From contig JAFWDX010000138.1 in NCBI GenBank assembly GCA_017515945.1, positions 1 to 6,069 on the forward strand: a stretch of DNA of 6,069 nucleotides. Reading direction: 5' to 3'. Each line of letters begins with the position of its first letter. Within the stretch, counting starts at the first letter, position 1. Below are positions 5,434-6,069 of this stretch, in pieces. Below the pieces are notes generated by a model that searched no databases, was not told the DNA's origin, and was given only the letters and a program-made list of their open reading frames with translations. The stretch is from Blautia sp. GTDB taxonomy: Bacteria; Bacillota; Clostridia; Lachnospirales; Lachnospiraceae. A program made the position numbers and the translations under genes.

Positions 5434-6003
5434 ATGAAAAAGAATCTCGGAGTTGTACAGGCTGTTTATCCAATGCCGGTCCTTATGGTTGCCGCGTATG
5501 ATGAGAACGGTAAGGTCAATGTAATGAACGCGGCCTGGGGAATGATCTGCAATGAGGACAGGATCGCCCTGTTCATAGACGAGGATCATAAAACCACGCA
5601 GAATCTGCTCAAAACAAAAGCCTTTACAGTCAGCCTGGCAGATAAGGACCATATGGATGTGGCAGATTTCTTCGGGATCGCAACCGGAAACAAGATGACT
5701 GATAAGTTCGAGAGAACGGGATATACGGCCGTCAGGAGTGAATTTGTGAATGCGCCGATCATCGACGAGTTCCCTGTTGTCATGGAGTGTGAGCTGGCTG
5801 AAGTAGCTGAGACAGAAAGCTTTTACTGCATCGTAGGAAAGATCGTTAACACCGCCGCGGAGGAAACAGTCCTTTCAGAAAATGGAAAGGTTGATCCCGC
5901 CAAATTGCAGGCTCTGATCTTTGATCAGTTCCAGCATGGATATTATGTTTCCGGTGAGCAGGTTGGCAAAGCGTGGAATGCCGGAGCCGGACTGATGAAA
6001 TGA
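5434..6003 (+). CDS. Flavin reductase-like FMN-binding protein
   Basis: A 189-residue protein of the flavin reductase-like, FMN-binding split-barrel family (DIM6/NTAB type, flavoredoxin-like). Family-typical segments are YPMPVLMVAAYDENGKVNVM (12-31), NAAWGMI (32-38), the HKTTQNLLKTKAFTVSLA stretch (52-69) and the DFPVVMECEL-like strand (EFPVVMECEL) near the middle. It probably binds FMN and carries out NAD(P)H-linked flavin reduction or electron transfer; the partner is unknown. The ATG at 5434 is preferred because AAAGGTGG (5418-5425) lies 8 bases before it. The in-frame GTG at 5422 is itself part of that ribosome binding site. It is divergent from the HxlR gene, a common regulator-target arrangement. 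Its TGA stop is also the first three bases of the terminal repeat, so the repeat abuts the reading frame exactly. Confidence 0.92.
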   Translation: MKKNLGVVQAVYPMPVLMVAAYDENGKVNVMNAAWGMICNEDRIALFIDEDHKTTQNLLKTKAFTVSLADKDHMDVADFFGIATGNKMTDKFERTGYTAVRSEFVNAPIIDEFPVVMECELAEVAETESFYCIVGKIVNTAAEETVLSENGKVDPAKLQALIFDQFQHGYYVSGEQVGKAWNAGAGLMK

Positions 6004-6060
6004 GTCACGGGGACAGGTTCCTTGACTCACATGTGAGTCAAGGAACCTGCTCCTGTTGAG
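6001..6060. repeat. Head-to-head palindromic repeat pair, right copy, with 36-bp perfect palindrome
   Basis: A full unit in reverse orientation (6001-6029) has the arms TGAGTCA and TGACTCA, with the core GGGGACAGGTTCC. A degenerate forward unit follows (about 6034-6060, GAGTCAAGGAACCTG then diverging to CTCCTGTTGAG). Together they make a perfect 36-bp palindrome at 6014-6049, centred on CATG. Read on the minus strand, the block matches the left-end repeat (1-50) in order and sequence, apart from the spacer between units and one core base. It could act as a transcript-end hairpin for the flavin reductase gene, but no T-tract follows. Confidence 0.82.
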
Positions 6061-6069
6061 ACGGGGGTC

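Overview
The window looks like chromosomal DNA of a Gram-positive anaerobe of the Clostridia, most likely Lachnospiraceae or a close relative. The reasons are strong AGGAGG-type ribosome binding sites, moderate GC, a family 3 glycoside hydrolase with the reversed domain order known from Butyrivibrio and Ruminococcus enzymes, and dispersed palindromic repeats of a kind I associate with Firmicutes genomes. The taxonomic call is inference; there is no rRNA or other marker gene here.

Layout. Positions 1-208 carry repeat units built on the arms TGAGTCA/TGACTCA. They are followed by a probable promoter and a 5' leader with a 10-bp hairpin. At 370-3486 is a 1038-residue, probably membrane-tethered, circularly permuted GH3 enzyme. 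Nineteen bases later comes a 129-residue four-helix membrane protein (3506-3895), apparently in the same operon. A 382-base gap (3896-4277) holds a short GGGG/CCCC terminator-like repeat, a good sigma-A-type promoter (TTGAAA-17-TATAGT) and a structured leader of about 160 nt. It leads into a nicotinamidase-like cysteine hydrolase (4278-4805). A long hairpin at 4847-4896 separates this gene from a convergent HxlR-family regulator on the minus strand (4886-5224). The regulator is divergent from a flavin reductase-like FMN protein (5434-6003). The region between them contains AAGTAC/GTACTT operator-like half-sites, some overlapping a TATAAT box. The window closes with another copy of the terminal repeat, inverted relative to the left one, containing a perfect 36-bp palindrome and sharing its first bases with the flavin reductase stop codon.

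How the genes work together. Three independent modules are visible: (1) surface glycan hydrolysis by the GH3 enzyme with a small membrane partner of unknown function; (2) a lone amidohydrolase probably acting on nicotinamide or a related amide; (3) a local regulator-target pair, in which the HxlR protein probably controls itself and the flavin reductase. I see no sign of a defence system, phage, CRISPR array, tRNA or rRNA. The least ordinary elements are the oriented palindromic repeats at both ends, the permuted GH3 with a membrane anchor at each end and a linked small membrane protein, and the structured leader of the hydrolase gene. Because the window begins and ends inside repeats, it may be a contig whose ends were set by repeat-induced assembly breaks.
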